Source: Paraburkholderia phenoliruptrix (lineage in GTDB: Bacteria; Pseudomonadota; Gammaproteobacteria; Burkholderiales; Burkholderiaceae). From it: a DNA stretch of 64,000 bases. Position numbers and translations under genes: made by a program. The DNA is taken from the NCBI RefSeq assembly GCF_902859825.1, contig NZ_CADIKB010000006.1:62001-126000 (forward strand), given 5' to 3'. The stretch's first letter is position 1, and each line of letters opens with the position of its first letter. The notes beneath the pieces are model-generated. The model worked only from the letters and a program-made list of their open reading frames with translations. It had not been told where the DNA came from and did not search any database. Positions 63,947 to 64,000 of this stretch are shown here, piece by piece.

Positions 63947-64000
63947 GGGTTCTCCGAATTCAAACGCGCAGGGCGCAATCCGGCAACGGTACGGCATGGC

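Overview
The window reads as chromosomal DNA of a betaproteobacterium in the Burkholderia/Paraburkholderia/Caballeronia group. The pointers are high GC throughout, a Gram-negative porin that begins QTSVTLYGR, several small proteins of Burkholderiaceae type, and a tandem glycine riboswitch placed before a D-amino-acid dehydrogenase. I see no rRNA, tRNA, CRISPR array, insertion sequence or phage gene. Composition is even except for a roughly 0.5 kb AT-richer leader at 5.8-6.35 kb.

Layout. 0.1-5.8 kb: beta-carbonic anhydrase, an AlkB-type DNA repair dioxygenase under a near-consensus LexA box, periplasmic trehalase, an LrgA/LrgB pair and an epoxide hydrolase. 6.3-12.6 kb: lipoprotein M1 aminopeptidase, a Tat-exported phosphoesterase with a cupredoxin, and a membrane protein overlapping a diguanylate cyclase. 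12.6-17.2 kb: glycogen synthase, a sodium:solute symporter with its DUF3311 partner, and a MarC protein. 17.2-24.1 kb: an orphan CobS/CobT-like AAA+/VWA pair, a porin, and a run of very small orphan genes with strong ribosome binding sites, ending in a cupin. 24.3-33.4 kb: transketolase, a lipoprotein, an AFG1/ZapE-type ATPase, a YihY/BrkB membrane protein, an exonuclease/ATP-dependent DNA ligase pair and a single-domain response regulator. 33.7-41.7 kb: a stress-type SDR, a three-subunit molybdenum hydroxylase, a PRC-barrel protein, GlgX and a DUF2934 protein. 41.7-48.7 kb: a long PerM-type transporter with a C-terminal soluble domain, a Rieske/flavin reductase, a hybrid histidine kinase and a small secreted protein. 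48.7-64 kb: class I aldolase, YjbQ, thioredoxin, a sugar-efflux MFS protein, 6-phosphogluconate dehydrogenase, a HAD hydrolase, an ankyrin protein, phosphoketolase with acetate kinase, DadA under a glycine riboswitch, YceH, a SLATT-like two-TM protein and an acyl-CoA dehydrogenase-like protein.

How the genes work together. A carbon theme recurs. Trehalase, GlgA and GlgX handle storage sugars. 6-Phosphogluconate dehydrogenase, transketolase, class I aldolase, phosphoketolase and acetate kinase could together form a pentose-phosphate/phosphoketolase shunt that yields acetate and ATP. A stress and repair theme runs beside it: the SOS-box AlkB, the exonuclease/ligase pair, the GSP39-like SDR and many small hydrophilic proteins. 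Most transcription units are one to three genes long, and several are coupled by ATGA overlaps (lrgA-lrgB, DUF3311-symporter, exonuclease-ligase, and the three hydroxylase subunits).

The items most worth follow-up are the tandem glycine riboswitch on dadA, the CobS/CobT-like pair with a WGR-like N terminus, the PerM fusion, the LexA-controlled and possibly leaderless alkB, and the cluster of tiny orphan genes including a DnaJ-type zinc-finger miniprotein. Nothing here is clearly a wholly new multi-gene system. The AAA+/VWA pair is the closest candidate.
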